Shown here: positions 30,377-42,082 of the stretch, piece after piece
Numbering within the stretch: the first letter of the stretch is position 1
Layout: every line of letters starts with the position of its first letter
NCBI GenBank assembly: GCA_028873535.1
Contig: JAGWIJ010000003.1
Location: forward strand, 1 to 64,000
DNA length: 64,000 bases
Direction of reading: 5' to 3'
DNA from: Pseudomonadota bacterium
GTDB lineage: Bacteria; Pseudomonadota; Gammaproteobacteria; Burkholderiales; Ferrovaceae
Notes under the pieces: model-generated
Databases searched by the model: none
Told to the model about the DNA's origin: nothing
Seen by the model: only the letters and a program-made list of their open reading frames with translations
Program-made: the position numbers and the translations under genes

Positions 30377-31924
30377 CTAGAACAGCTGGCTCAGCGAGAC
30401 GCGCACGGAGTTCTCCAGGTATGCGCTGTTCGCGTCGGTGGAGGTCCTCTGCAGGCGGCGGAACTCCAGCGCAGCCCTGGCATCCGGTGACAGGCGGAGA
30501 AACGCGCCCAAGGTGAAGGTCAACTGCCGGTCGACCTGCGCGATATCGCTGAAGTCGAAGCGGCTGAGGTTGAGGCTGGACGCGAGGGTCAGGCGAGGTG
30601 CGGTGCGAATGCCGAGGCTCACGCCGGCACCGTCGGTACGGATGCGCCGGCTTACCGCGAAATCGGCCGCGCCGGCAGCAAGGGTGTTGTCGAGCGCCTG
30701 GCGGATCTCGTCGTAGATCGCGAGCAGTGCCGTGGACTTGCCGCTGTTGTAGCCGAGCTTGGCCTCGAAGCGCTTGTCCAGGAAGGTGTTGGTGCTCAGG
30801 AAATTCGTCGGGTAGGCAAGGCTGGCGGGCAGTCCGCGGTCGTTGATCAGCTGGTGCGCAAGCTGGCCGCGCAAGGCCGGATCAGGCGTGGTCGGTGCCA
30901 GCAGCGTTTCCAGGAAACCCAGGGTGTCGGTCGTGGCGGGCAGGCCGAACGTCGACTGGGCCGTGGTGACGTCCTGATTGTAGGTCACGCGCGCGTAGGA
31001 GTTGCTCGCGTGGTGGATCAGGTCGAGGTCGTAGGTCGGACCGAATGGACGGTGGCCGACCGACAGCTCGGCGCTGCTCAGCGGCGTAGGCGACCATCGG
31101 ATCCCGGTGCTCCAGCGCCCCCCTTCGACCGTTCCTGTCTGACCTGCGAAGTCGAAACGTTCGGCACCGGCCTCGTTGAGCCACCGCAGAACGGGGTTGA
31201 CGCGCACATCCAGATGCGCAAGCGCATTCTGCGAGCGACTGGACTGGCTGCTGGCGAAATCAACCTGGTCGCGGTAAACGCTGAGGCCGGCGCTGGCCCG
31301 GCTTGCCGCGCTGCCGCTGTCGAGTTTGGCTTCGATGCGGTTGTCGTTGCTGTTGTATGCGCCACCGCCGCTTCCGGAATCCAGCACGCGATGCGTCAGG
31401 CGCAGTTCGCCGTTGCCTTCCCCGCCGATCCGGCCGGCAAGCACCGGGCTGAGCTGCCAGGTGCGTACGGTCGAGAGATTGGTCGTTGCATTGCTGCTGT
31501 CGACCGCCTGCGGTCCGAGCAGGGACGTGTTATCCCGGCTCACATCCGCGGCGGCGTCGATGGAGAGCAGCCGCGAGGCGGTCTCGGCGTGCGCATCCGA
31601 ATGCAGCAGGCTGTGGCTCTGATCGAGGTCGGTTCGCGAACGGTAAAGCAGATTCTGCAGCACGTAAAAGACGTGCGCGGCGGCCAGCGGTCCTGTTGCG
31701 ACCACATTCAGACTGGGAGCCACCTGGGTGAACGCGTCGCCACTGCCGTGCGGGCTCGGGACCAGCGCAACGTTGTCGCTGTAGCCAGTGGCCACCTCGA
31801 TCCCCGGTGTCCAGCGGATACCCTCCGCCCGCGCGGTCGGCGACATCAAGCACTGCAAAGCGGCGCTCGCAGCCAGCGCGCCCAGGCCCGCGCGCGCCCC
31901 GCTGCCCAGCCGTCTAGCCACCAT
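30377..31924 (-). CDS. TIGR03016-like PEP-CTERM system-associated outer membrane beta-barrel protein
   Basis: Signal-peptide-like N-terminus, EGIRWTPGIEVATGYSDNVAL; alternating beta-strand pattern; C-terminal phenylalanine; position between ATPase and kinase. Confidence 0.85.
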   Translation of the reverse strand: MVARRLGSGARAGLGALAASAALQCLMSPTARAEGIRWTPGIEVATGYSDNVALVPSPHGSGDAFTQVAPSLNVVATGPLAAAHVFYVLQNLLYRSRTDLDQSHSLLHSDAHAETASRLLSIDAAADVSRDNTSLLGPQAVDSSNATTNLSTVRTWQLSPVLAGRIGGEGNGELRLTHRVLDSGSGGGAYNSNDNRIEAKLDSGSAASRASAGLSVYRDQVDFASSQSSRSQNALAHLDVRVNPVLRWLNEAGAERFDFAGQTGTVEGGRWSTGIRWSPTPLSSAELSVGHRPFGPTYDLDLIHHASNSYARVTYNQDVTTAQSTFGLPATTDTLGFLETLLAPTTPDPALRGQLAHQLINDRGLPASLAYPTNFLSTNTFLDKRFEAKLGYNSGKSTALLAIYDEIRQALDNTLAAGAADFAVSRRIRTDGAGVSLGIRTAPRLTLASSLNLSRFDFSDIAQVDRQLTFTLGAFLRLSPDARAALEFRRLQRTSTDANSAYLENSVRVSLSQLF

Positions 31925-32810
31925 AGCTCCCGTAACCGTAGGGCTGGCTTGCCAGGTCGAGCGAGTGGCTCTTGTTCAACAGCAGATTGACGACGTCGCA
32001 CGACTCGATCAGTTCGAGCGCCTCGCCGACCGCACTCTGCGTGGTGTGGCCGGCTTCGACGACCACCACCACCTGCCCCATCTGGGTTGCCAGCACGCGC
32101 GACTCGTTGGTGATCAGCAGCGGGGGAGAATCGAAAATGATGATGCGGTCCGGGTAGCGCTGGGTCATGTCCTGCAACAAGCGGTGCATGGCGCCGCTGG
32201 CCAGCAGTTCGGTGGCGTTGGCACGGACGTTCCCCGCCGGAAGCACCGACAGCTTCTCGACATCGGTCTTGATCAGGACGTCGGCCATTTCCAGCGACTC
32301 GTCGAGGATCAGGTCCAGCAGCCCGCGCCCACCTTCGAGCCCGAGCAGATCGAGAATCGAGGGCTTTGCCACGTCGGCGTCGACCAGCAATACCGTATTG
32401 TCGAGTTCGCGTACGATGCTCATTGCGAGGTTCACGGCACAGAAGCTCTTGCCTTCGCCAGCCACGGCACTGGTCACCATCACCAGATTGCCGTTGCGCA
32501 GCGGCGGCACGTTCTTCTTGCCGAACGCGTTTTCCAGCAGGGGACGCTTGATGCGACGGAACTCCTCGGTCAGCTGACGGTTGGCGCCATCGGGCGTGAC
32601 CATGCCCAGGGCCTGCAGCCGGCCAAGATTGACGGTCCCGGCGCGCGCGGAATGACGCCGTGAGGGGCGCGCGGGCGCTGGCGCCGAGGACTCCGCCGGC
32701 GCTTCCGCCGTTGACGCGCGGACGTCGGCATCGCCAGATGCCGGTGGGTCCTCCGCCGGCATTTCCCGTTGAAGCCGGCGCGCGGCTCGTTCGATCAGAT
32801 CCAATTCCAT
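31914..32810 (-). CDS. XrtA-associated tyrosine autokinase (CpsD/CapB/BY-kinase family)
   Basis: NLVMVTSAVAGEGKSFCAVNLAMSIVRELDNTVLLVDADVAKPSILDLLGLE; IIIFDSPPLL; Tyr/Gly-rich C-terminus SQPYGYGSYGG. Confidence 0.9.
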   Translation of the reverse strand: MELDLIERAARRLQREMPAEDPPASGDADVRASTAEAPAESSAPAPARPSRRHSARAGTVNLGRLQALGMVTPDGANRQLTEEFRRIKRPLLENAFGKKNVPPLRNGNLVMVTSAVAGEGKSFCAVNLAMSIVRELDNTVLLVDADVAKPSILDLLGLEGGRGLLDLILDESLEMADVLIKTDVEKLSVLPAGNVRANATELLASGAMHRLLQDMTQRYPDRIIIFDSPPLLITNESRVLATQMGQVVVVVEAGHTTQSAVGEALELIESCDVVNLLLNKSHSLDLASQPYGYGSYGG

Positions 32811-32868
32811 CGACTCCCCTGCATGGCGCTCCCGACCCTCGCCGGGGTTTGCCAGTGCTGCATGATGA

Positions 32869-34503
32869 TCAGGCCGCGGCTATGCCGACCATCGTGACGA
32901 TTCCGATCAGCGCGGCATAGCAGCCGAACAAGCCCAGCACGACCATGCCGAACGCCATCCTGGTGTTCCACCCTGCCTGTTGCTTCCGGGCAGCGTGCAC
33001 CAGCGAGACCGTTCCCAGCACGGGACGGCGGGTCAGCTGGCGCAGCGCGCGCTCCGACTGGAAGCTCGGCCACACGCGGCTGAGGCCGATCGCCAATGCG
33101 ACGGCGCCGCCCAGCCCCAGCAGGAACACGAGCGAGATCAGCAACAGACGATTCGGGCCGGACGGGTGCAGCGGGACCCGGGGCGGCTCGACGATGCGGA
33201 AATCGATGCCACGCGAGGAACTGGCCATGTTCTCCGAAATCTGTTCCGACTCGCGGCGCTGCAGCAGCTTTTCGTAGTTGGCGCGATTGACCTCGTAGTC
33301 GCGGTTGAGCTGGGTCAGGTCCGCTTCGACCTGCGGCACCTGATCGGCCTGAGCGCGCAGTTCCGCGTAGCGTCGGCCGTATTCACCGACACGCGCGTTC
33401 AGCGTGGCGATCTGGGCTTCCTGGTCAGCGAGCGAAACCTTGAGTTGCTCCAGAACGGGATTGCGCTCCCGGTGCGCGCTGCTGCGCGTCCCGGCCGGCG
33501 CAGTTGCTGCGCGCCGGTCATCCTGCGCGTGTCGTGCGGCAGCACGCGAACGTTCGCGCTCGCGCTGCGCTTCGAGATTGGCCAGTGCGCGTTGCGCCGC
33601 CATGACGTCGGGATGTGCATCGGTGAACCTGAGGCGCAGCTGGTCGAGGCTGTCGCGCGCCTGCTCGATGCGGCTGTCCAGTGCCGGATCCACGCTCTCG
33701 CCAGACACGGACGCGGTCTCGCCCATCCGCAGGTCCCCGCTGACAGCCCCTTCACTTTGCGGCGGATCCGCGGGTTCGTCAGCCATCCGGCGCAGGACCG
33801 CTTCACGCGCGCTCTGCGCCTCGCGCAACTCGAGGCGGGCCTGGCGCAGCTGCGTATTGGCCTGGTCCAGGCGGCTGAAGTAGTCCTGCTTGTCACTGGG
33901 CATGACGCCCAGGTTCCGGCGTTTGAAGTTCTTGAGCGCGTTCTCGGCGGCGGCAAGCTTGGACTCGTAGCCGCGGATCTCGTCATCGATGAAACGCCGT
34001 GTCAGGTCCATGTCCTTGCGCCCGGCCCCCAGGCTGCTGGCCACGAACATGTCCAGCAGCGACTGGACAACCAGCTTGGCACGCGCCGGATCGCGATCGC
34101 GGTAGGCCACGGAATAGAGATTCTCGGTGCCCGCGCTCTTGAATTCGATGTGCGAGGCCAGCCTGTCGATGGCTTCGTCGCGTTCGACAGCACTCTTCAA
34201 CGTCGCGTCCATGCGCGTGATGTGGAGCACGCGCTCGAGGTTCGGACGGTTGATCAGGGTGCGGCTCATGACGGCGATCTGCTGGTCGAGCAGGGAATCC
34301 GCAGCAAGGCCGTTCATCAGCGGGTTCAGCATGGTGCGCGTGTCCACGAAGACGCGCGCCGTGGCGTTGTAGCTGTCGGGAACGAAGTACACGGAAACCC
34401 AGCCGATCAGGCAGATACCCCAGGCCAGCGCGGCAGCGTGCCATCGATATCGCCAGGCATCCCGGGCCGCGGTCAGCAGCTCCTCGACGATGTTGGCCCT
34501 CAT
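32869..34503 (-). CDS. XrtA-system polysaccharide chain-length determinant (TIGR03007-like, Wzz/PCP)
   Basis: N-terminal TM plus YNATARVFVDTRTMLNPLMNGLA; long coiled coil; C-terminal RGIDFRIVEPPRVPLHPSGPNRLLLISLVFLLG. Confidence 0.9.
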   Translation of the reverse strand: MRANIVEELLTAARDAWRYRWHAAALAWGICLIGWVSVYFVPDSYNATARVFVDTRTMLNPLMNGLAADSLLDQQIAVMSRTLINRPNLERVLHITRMDATLKSAVERDEAIDRLASHIEFKSAGTENLYSVAYRDRDPARAKLVVQSLLDMFVASSLGAGRKDMDLTRRFIDDEIRGYESKLAAAENALKNFKRRNLGVMPSDKQDYFSRLDQANTQLRQARLELREAQSAREAVLRRMADEPADPPQSEGAVSGDLRMGETASVSGESVDPALDSRIEQARDSLDQLRLRFTDAHPDVMAAQRALANLEAQRERERSRAAARHAQDDRRAATAPAGTRSSAHRERNPVLEQLKVSLADQEAQIATLNARVGEYGRRYAELRAQADQVPQVEADLTQLNRDYEVNRANYEKLLQRRESEQISENMASSSRGIDFRIVEPPRVPLHPSGPNRLLLISLVFLLGLGGAVALAIGLSRVWPSFQSERALRQLTRRPVLGTVSLVHAARKQQAGWNTRMAFGMVVLGLFGCYAALIGIVTMVGIAAA

Positions 34504-34550
34504 GTCGGATTGCCCTGCAGGGCGCGTGCGGCGGTCATTCTGCAGTACCC

Positions 34551-35168
34551 TCAAAACCAGCTTTCGGGGATGAACAGCACGTCTCCCGGTCGTATGTCCA
34601 CGTTGGCGCTGATGTCACCCCGGCGCACCAGGTCCTCGAGCCGCACCGACAACTGCTCGTTGCCGCTGGCGCGCACGATGGTCGCGCGATTGCCGTCCGC
34701 GAAATCGGTCAGGCCGCCGACGGCGATCAGCACATCGAGCAGGGTCATGCTCTGGCGGTAGGCCAGCGCCTGCGGCTTCGAGACCTGCCCCAGGACGCGC
34801 ACCTGCTGGGCGTATGGGCCGGCGAAATTCTGCACAATCACCGTGACCACCGGTTCCTTCAGGTAGCGGGCCAGTGACTTTTCGATGTCACGTGCCAGTT
34901 GCGTGGGTGTCTTGCCGCTGGCCTGCAGATCCTCGACCAGTGGCGCAGAGACCTTGCCGTCCGGCCTGACCGGCACCGGGCCTGAGAATTCCGGGTTGTG
35001 CCAGACCACGACATTGAGCAGGTCGCCGGGGCCGAGCAGGTAGTCGGCGTCCGCGCTGCCGCTGGCATGCGTCGGTGCCGGCGGAAAGGTCTGATGGGCG
35101 CAGGCCGTGACGAGGCAGAGTGCAAACAGCGCGGCGACGACGTTGAGCAGATTTTTGAGCGCGACCAT
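34551..35168 (-). CDS. XrtA-system exopolysaccharide export protein (OPX/Wza-like lipoprotein)
   Basis: Lipobox LVTACAHQ; DYLLGPGDLLNVVVWHNPEFSGPVPVRPDGKVSAPLVEDLQASGKTPTQLARDIEKSLARYLKEPVVTVIV. Confidence 0.9.
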   Translation of the reverse strand: MVALKNLLNVVAALFALCLVTACAHQTFPPAPTHASGSADADYLLGPGDLLNVVVWHNPEFSGPVPVRPDGKVSAPLVEDLQASGKTPTQLARDIEKSLARYLKEPVVTVIVQNFAGPYAQQVRVLGQVSKPQALAYRQSMTLLDVLIAVGGLTDFADGNRATIVRASGNEQLSVRLEDLVRRGDISANVDIRPGDVLFIPESWF

Positions 35169-35314
35169 GATTACCTGGGAATGTTGTTGGCTGTTGTGGA
35201 AACCGGGACCTGCGCGCCCCTTGCCTGTCTGGATCGCACTTGCCGACCCGCACGCGTCACCAGACGCATCTGGATACAATTTAGCAGATTGCCTGCAAGG
35301 CCCCATGGTTCAAG

Positions 35315-36712
35315 TCAGCGTGCTCCCTTGCGCCCGAGGACCACGGCCACGGTCTCGAACAGGATGAGCAGGTCGAGTGCGAAGGAATGGTTTTTGACGT
35401 AGTACAGGTCGTACTGCAGCTTCTCGACCGTATCCTCGATCGATGCCGCATAGGCATAGCGCACCTGCGCCCAACCCGTGATGCCCGGCTTGACGCTGTG
35501 GCGCGCCGCGAAATAGGGAATCTCGCGCGTCAGCGGTTCCACGAAGACCGGACGCTCCGGACGCGGACCGACGAAGCTCATGTCGTTGTTGAGGACGTTG
35601 AAGATCTGCGGCAGTTCGTCGATCCGCAACTTGCGGATCACGTTGCCGACGCGCGTCACGCGCGGGTCGCCGGCGCTTGCCCAGCGCGCTTTGCCGTCGC
35701 GCTCGGCGTCGGCGCACATGCTGCGGAATTTGTAGATCCGGATGATCCGTCCGCCCTGGCCGACGCGTTCCTGCGAGTAGAACACCGGCCCCGGGCTCTC
35801 AAGCTTGATCAGGATCGCGGTCACGATCATCACCGGCCAGGTCACGGCCAGCAGCGCCAGACTGGCGACCACGTCGAAAGTCCGCTTGACCGTGTCGCGC
35901 AGCCGCGTGTGATTGAAACCTTCGCCCAGGATCAGCCAGCTCGGGTCCAGCGCATCGACGCGCACGTGGCGCTCCACGCGCTCGAGGAAAGTGCTGAACT
36001 CGGTCACCTTGACCCCGCGCAGGCGGCAGTCGAGCAGTTCCTTGAGCGGAAGGACACCGCCACGCCGCTGCTGCACCGCCAGCACGATCTCGTCGACTCC
36101 CAGGCGCGACACAGCCTCAGTCAGCGAGGTCCCGGGCGGCAGGATCTTCGTCTCGGAAACGCATTGCACGGCTCCCGGCACGGCCAGATAGGCGACGATT
36201 TCCTCGTTGGCGTGCCGGCTTCCGCGCGCCGACTCCAGATTGAGGGCACGCGCGCCGGTGCCAATCACCAGGATACGACGCGGCCGCAGGCCGAACTCGG
36301 CACGCTGATACAGCAGCAGGCGGCAGGTACAGACGCCAGCAAACACCAGATTGAATCCCAGCTTGAGTTCGGCGTGGCCCATGAACAGATTGGGCAAGGC
36401 CATCGACGTCAGGCTCAGCACGCCCATGCAGAACAGGAACACCGCAAGGATGCGGATCAGCGGATGCGTCGGACGGTAGCCCGACCGGCGCATATAAAGC
36501 TTGTACGTGACCAGACACAGCAAGGCCAGACCCACACAGGCCAGCGCTGCCGGCAGGGGCTCCCCCGGGGACCAGTGCAGGTCCGTTGCGAACCGGAACA
36601 GGTTCAAGGTGACGCCGACATAGACAGCCGCGACGACCAGCAAGGCGTCGACTGCTGCCAGCCAGACCACCGGCATCTTCGCGGGTTCCTCAAAGGCTCT
36701 CGTAGTCGCCAT
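35315..36712 (-). CDS. XrtA/PEP-CTERM system glycosyltransferase (TIGR03013-like, polyprenyl-phosphate sugar-1-P transferase)
   Basis: KRTFDVVASLALLAVTWPVMIVTAILIKLESPGPVFYSQERVGQGGRIIRIYKFRSM; RIDELPQIFNVLNNDMSFVGPRPERP. Confidence 0.92.
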   Translation of the reverse strand: MATTRAFEEPAKMPVVWLAAVDALLVVAAVYVGVTLNLFRFATDLHWSPGEPLPAALACVGLALLCLVTYKLYMRRSGYRPTHPLIRILAVFLFCMGVLSLTSMALPNLFMGHAELKLGFNLVFAGVCTCRLLLYQRAEFGLRPRRILVIGTGARALNLESARGSRHANEEIVAYLAVPGAVQCVSETKILPPGTSLTEAVSRLGVDEIVLAVQQRRGGVLPLKELLDCRLRGVKVTEFSTFLERVERHVRVDALDPSWLILGEGFNHTRLRDTVKRTFDVVASLALLAVTWPVMIVTAILIKLESPGPVFYSQERVGQGGRIIRIYKFRSMCADAERDGKARWASAGDPRVTRVGNVIRKLRIDELPQIFNVLNNDMSFVGPRPERPVFVEPLTREIPYFAARHSVKPGITGWAQVRYAYAASIEDTVEKLQYDLYYVKNHSFALDLLILFETVAVVLGRKGAR

Positions 36713-37393
36713 CTTTTGTTCCAACCCTAAGAGTCGCGCGCGTCAGCATTGCGCGGTCAGTTGCATTCATATTCTTTTTAACACGCCACTTCCTTGATCA
36801 GAGTCATTCCCGGGCGAAGTGACACAAGTTGACATCCGTGAAGAATCGATGAATTACGCCGTGTGGCGGAAATGCAATCGCTCCATGCACAACAATCCCA
36901 AGCTGCCCACTTGGGCGCGATACCGCAACCGAATGTCAGGCACCCTGCTCACCTTGACCTTCGGCTTCCCCGCAGCCACTGTGCCGCATGGCTTGGCTGG
37001 CTGCGTGCGGGCGCTTTCGGGCGCTGGCCTCAACCGGACGCGGCAGTCAATCCCCGGCGCGATGTTTCACTCGGATTACAAAACATTACCCATGGAAGAC
37101 GGTCGCTCGTATTCTTTGCGCGGAGATTGTTCCACGGCGATGGTGCGAAAGTTGTGCGCGAATGAAAATGGGGGGGCGTAGTCGCGAAATACAGTCAATT
37201 ACCCGTCTTGCCGCCGCAATCGACCTAAGGTGTTTACCTTGCATTGGCCGCGTCCGTGCCCCCTTTTCTGGCGGGCTATCCGGATCGGCCGGTGGCCGCC
37301 CGGACGCCCCGTCCGGCCGTCCTGCGACGGGCGGCACCAAGGGAAGTGCGCGTCTTCCGCTATACTTGCAGGATTGCCCAGAGCTCCAAGCCC

Positions 37394-37741
37394 ATGCCTA
37401 TCTACGAATACCGTTGTGGCCAGTGCGGTCACGAAGTCGAATTGCTGCGAAAGGTGTCGGATCCGCCCGCGGTCGAATGCCCGGCCTGCCATGCCGCTGC
37501 GCTGCAGAAGAAGGTCACCGCTGCCGGCTTCCAGCTCAAGGGCACGGGCTGGTATGTGACAGATTTCCGTGGCGGCAGCAGTGGTGCTGCGCGCCCCGAG
37601 GCTGCGGCCGCCAGCGCACCCGCATCGGCCACTGAAGCGCCGGCCGCCGCTGCCGGCGCCGCCGCCAGTGACGCCCCGGCAGTCCCGGCAGCGACCGCAA
37701 CGCCGGCCGCCCCGGCGCCCACTACCGGCGGCGCGTCTTGA
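37394..37741 (+). CDS. FmdB-family zinc-ribbon protein with long Ala/Pro-rich tail
   Basis: [58 protein letters not shown]. Confidence 0.92.
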   Translation: MPIYEYRCGQCGHEVELLRKVSDPPAVECPACHAAALQKKVTAAGFQLKGTGWYVTDFRGGSSGAARPEAAAASAPASATEAPAAAAGAAASDAPAVPAATATPAAPAPTTGGAS

Positions 37742-37746
37742 TTCAC

Positions 37747-38373
37747 ATGCGCCGCTACTTCATGGCCGGTCTGCTGGTCTGGATCCCGCTCGGCATCACG
37801 CTATGGGTGGTGCGTCTGATCCTGGTCACGACCGACGAGACCCTGTCGCTGATCCCGCCTTCCTGGCGCCCCGAGGCACTGGTCGGCCACAATCTGCCCG
37901 GCGCCGGCCTGCTGATCGCACTGGCGGTGATCCTGCTGACCGGGGTGGTGGTGGCCAACTACGTCGGGCGGCGTCTGTTGCGCTTCGGCGAAGGCCTGCT
38001 GGTGCACATCCCGGTGGTGAAGTCGATCTATGGCGGCGTCAAGCAGGTCAGCGAAACGCTGTTCTCCAGCGAAGGCCAGGCCTTCCGTCAGGCCCTGCTG
38101 GTGCAGTACCCGCGCCACGGCAGCTGGACCATCGCGTTCCAGACCGGGGTTGTGGGCGGCGAGGTGGCGCGCGCACTCGATGGCGAGCACGTCAGTGTCT
38201 ATGTGCCGACCACACCCAACCCGACCTCGGGCTTTTTCCTCATCATGCCGCGCAGCGAAGTGATCGAGCTTGGCATGAGTGTCGACAGTGCCCTCAAATA
38301 CGTGATTTCCATGGGGGTGGTCGGTCCGGACGACGACACCCCGGCGGTAACGCCCCGGCCGTCGGCCGCCTGA
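37747..38373 (+). CDS. DUF502 family membrane protein
   Basis: [21 protein letters not shown]...[20 protein letters not shown]...[40 protein letters not shown]. Confidence 0.92.
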   Translation: MRRYFMAGLLVWIPLGITLWVVRLILVTTDETLSLIPPSWRPEALVGHNLPGAGLLIALAVILLTGVVVANYVGRRLLRFGEGLLVHIPVVKSIYGGVKQVSETLFSSEGQAFRQALLVQYPRHGSWTIAFQTGVVGGEVARALDGEHVSVYVPTTPNPTSGFFLIMPRSEVIELGMSVDSALKYVISMGVVGPDDDTPAVTPRPSAA

Positions 38374-38417
38374 GGCCGCATCCGCAGACCCCGTTCCGCT
38401 TTCGACCCGAGAATTCC

Positions 38418-40181
38418 ATGCGTACCGACTATTGTGGCGCCATTGACCGGCGTTTCCTGGGCCAGACCGTCACCCTGCAGGGCTGGGCCCATCGCCGCCG
38501 CGACCACGGCGGCGTGATTTTCATCGACCTGCGCGACCGCGAAGGCCTGGTCCAGGTGGTGTCCGACCCGGACAACGCCGCAACCTTCGCAGTGGCTGAT
38601 GCCGTGCGCAGCGAATTCGTGCTCAAGGTGGTGGGACGCGTGCGCCCGCGCCCGGAGGGCACCGTCAATCCATCGCTGCGCAGCGGCGAAGTCGAAGTGC
38701 TGGCCGATCACATCGAGGTGCTCAACGCCTCGCTGACGCCGCCCTTCCAGATGGACGACGACAACCTGTCCGAAACCGTGCGCCTGACCCACCGCTACCT
38801 CGATCTGCGGCGGCCGCAGATGCAGCGCAACTTCCGCCTGCGCTACAGGGCTGCGATGACGGTGCGCAAGTTCCTCGACGAGCAGGGTTTCATCGACATC
38901 GAGACGCCGATGCTGACCAAATCCACACCGGAAGGCGCGCGCGACTACCTGGTGCCCTCGCGCGTGCACGCCGGGCAGTTCTTCGCATTGCCGCAGTCGC
39001 CGCAGCTGTTCAAGCAGCTGCTGATGGTCGCCGGCTTCGACCGCTACTACCAGATCACCAAGTGCTTCCGCGACGAGGACCTGCGCGCGGACCGCCAGCC
39101 GGAATTCACCCAGATCGATATCGAGACCTCGTTCATGGACGAGGCCGAGATCACCGTCCTGATGGAGCGGCTGGTGCGCGACCTGTTCAAGCAGGTCATC
39201 GATGCCGACCTGCCCGCCGAATTCCCCCGCATGAGCTGGCATGAGGCCATGCACCGCTTCGGCTCGGACAAACCCGACCTGCGCATCCCGCTCGAGTTCA
39301 CCGAGCTTACCGATCTCATGAAGACGGTCGATTTCAAGGTGTTCCGCGGCGCGGCCGACCTGCCCAACGGTCGCGTGGCGGCGCTGTGCGTACCCGGCGG
39401 CGCGGCCATCAGCCGCAAGGAGATCGACGACTACACCACCTTCGTCGCCATCTACGGCGCCAAGGGCCTGGCCTACATCAAGGTCAACGATGCCAGCCAG
39501 CCCAACGAGTCCGGTCTGCAGTCGCCGGTGGTCAAGTTCCTGCCGGAGCCGGTGCTGGCCGAGATCGTCAAGCGCACCGGGGCCGCCAACGGCGACCTGA
39601 TCTTCTTTGCCGCCGACACCTTCAAGATCGTGTGCGACAGCCTGGGTGCCTTGCGTCTCAAGGTCGGCCACGAGCGCGGCTTTTCCACCGGTGGCTGGAA
39701 GCCCTTGTGGGTGGTGGACTTCCCGATGTTCGAGTACGACCCCGAGGACAGGCGCTGGGTTGCCCTGCACCATCCCTTCACTGCGCCCAAGGCCGGCCAT
39801 GAGGCCTACATCGAAAGCGATCCTGGGCAAGCGCTGGCACGCGCCTACGATGTGGTGCTCAACGGCTGGGAGATCGGCGGCGGCTCGGTGCGGATCCACC
39901 GCGAGGAAGTGCAGTCGGCGGTGTTCCGCGCGCTCAACATCGGCCCCGAGGAAGCACGCGCCAAGTTCGGCTTCCTGCTCGATGCCCTGCAGTATGGTGC
40001 GCCTCCGCATGGCGGCATTGCCTTCGGCTTCGATCGACTGACCGCGATGATGACCGGCGCCGAGCAGATCCGCGATGTCATCGCCTTCCCCAAGACGCAG
40101 CGCGCGCAGTGCCTGATGACCGACGCACCAAGCCCGGTCGACGAAAAGCAGCTGCGCGAACTGCATATCCGCCTGCGCTGA
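38418..40181 (+). CDS. aspS: Aspartyl-tRNA synthetase
   Basis: [110 protein letters not shown]. Confidence 0.97.
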   Translation: MRTDYCGAIDRRFLGQTVTLQGWAHRRRDHGGVIFIDLRDREGLVQVVSDPDNAATFAVADAVRSEFVLKVVGRVRPRPEGTVNPSLRSGEVEVLADHIEVLNASLTPPFQMDDDNLSETVRLTHRYLDLRRPQMQRNFRLRYRAAMTVRKFLDEQGFIDIETPMLTKSTPEGARDYLVPSRVHAGQFFALPQSPQLFKQLLMVAGFDRYYQITKCFRDEDLRADRQPEFTQIDIETSFMDEAEITVLMERLVRDLFKQVIDADLPAEFPRMSWHEAMHRFGSDKPDLRIPLEFTELTDLMKTVDFKVFRGAADLPNGRVAALCVPGGAAISRKEIDDYTTFVAIYGAKGLAYIKVNDASQPNESGLQSPVVKFLPEPVLAEIVKRTGAANGDLIFFAADTFKIVCDSLGALRLKVGHERGFSTGGWKPLWVVDFPMFEYDPEDRRWVALHHPFTAPKAGHEAYIESDPGQALARAYDVVLNGWEIGGGSVRIHREEVQSAVFRALNIGPEEARAKFGFLLDALQYGAPPHGGIAFGFDRLTAMMTGAEQIRDVIAFPKTQRAQCLMTDAPSPVDEKQLRELHIRLR

Positions 40182-40252
40182 CGCTGGCGCAGCAGGCCGG
40201 CGGCAGCGCCGGCCTGCTGCGCGCCACGTCGCCGGCGGTCCGGAGCGCTGCG

Positions 40253-40708
40253 ATGGACTTCAAGATTCCCGAGTCGGTGCTGGTGGTGATCCACACCCCC
40301 GAGCTGCAGGTGCTACTGATCGAACGCGCCAACCACCCCGGCTTCTGGCAGTCGGTCACCGGAAGCCTGGATCGGCCCGACGAAGCGCTTGCCGCGGCCG
40401 CGCTGCGCGAGGTCGCCGAAGAGACCGGCATCGACGCGCGTGCGCCCGGCCATTTCCTGCGCGACTGGCGGCGCTCGGCCAGCTACGAGATCTTCCCGCA
40501 GTGGCGCCACCGCTACGCGCCGGGCGTGACGCGCAACGTCGAACATGTGTTCAGCCTGGAGATTCCTGCCGTGCGTGCGGTGCTGCTGGCGCCGCACGAG
40601 CACATCGCCCAGCAGTGGCTGCCGCAGCAGCAGGCCGCTGCGCTGGCTTTCAGCCACACCAACCGCGACGCCATCCTGGCGCTGTCCGAGGCCCCCTGGC
40701 GGGCCTAG
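40253..40708 (+). CDS. nudB: Dihydroneopterin triphosphate diphosphatase (Nudix)
   Basis: FWQSVTGSLDRPDEALAAAALREVAEETGI Nudix box; NVEHVFSLEIP; directly after aspS. Confidence 0.88.
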   Translation: MDFKIPESVLVVIHTPELQVLLIERANHPGFWQSVTGSLDRPDEALAAAALREVAEETGIDARAPGHFLRDWRRSASYEIFPQWRHRYAPGVTRNVEHVFSLEIPAVRAVLLAPHEHIAQQWLPQQQAAALAFSHTNRDAILALSEAPWRA

Positions 40709-40765
40709 GCCGTTGCTTCGGCCCAGGCCCGGCGCGGCCGCTCCGGGCCGGAACGGAACGGCGGC

Positions 40766-41755
<990 letters not shown>

Positions 41756-41756
41756 T

Positions 41757-41766
41757 CACTATAGTG
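41757..41766. repeat. Perfect 10-bp palindrome CACTATAGTG in the argB/bufferin-operon intergenic region
   Basis: Direct reading; 46 nt upstream of the DUF2282 ATG. Confidence 0.5.
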
Positions 41767-41812
41767 GCCGCTGGGCGCCGTCCCTCGCGTTTCCACCTTG
41801 CGGAGAATTGCC

Positions 41813-42082
41813 ATGAAACACCAGACCACCCTTGCCAGCGCGCTTGCCGCGGTGATCGGCCTTGGCGCCCTGGCCAGCGCCGCGCCGGCGGCCGCGGAAG
41901 GCACCGAGCGCTGCTTCGGCATCGCCAAGAAGGCGCAGAACGACTGTGGCAATGCCGCGCATTCCTGCGCCGGACAGGCCAAGACGGACAAGGATCCGGG
42001 CGAATGGAAGCGCGTCGCCAAGGGCACCTGCCAGAGCCTGGGCGGAAGCCCCACGCCGCCGGCCAAGGGCGATCACAAGTGA
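41813..42082 (+). CDS. bufA1: DUF2282 / bufferin-type (BufA1-like) RiPP precursor with signal peptide and four Cys
   Basis: [78 protein letters not shown]. Confidence 0.88.
   Translation: MKHQTTLASALAAVIGLGALASAAPAAAEGTERCFGIAKKAQNDCGNAAHSCAGQAKTDKDPGEWKRVAKGTCQSLGGSPTPPAKGDHK

Noticed and set aside
32980-34761. 593-aa plus-strand ORF
   Set aside because: Antisense to the chain-length determinant gene.
36986-37012. GGCTTGGCTGGCTGCGTGCGG resembling a -24/-12 element
   Set aside because: Several mismatches in a GC-rich low-complexity stretch; expected by chance.
38199-40166. 655-aa minus-strand ORF
   Set aside because: Antisense to aspS, which is unambiguous.
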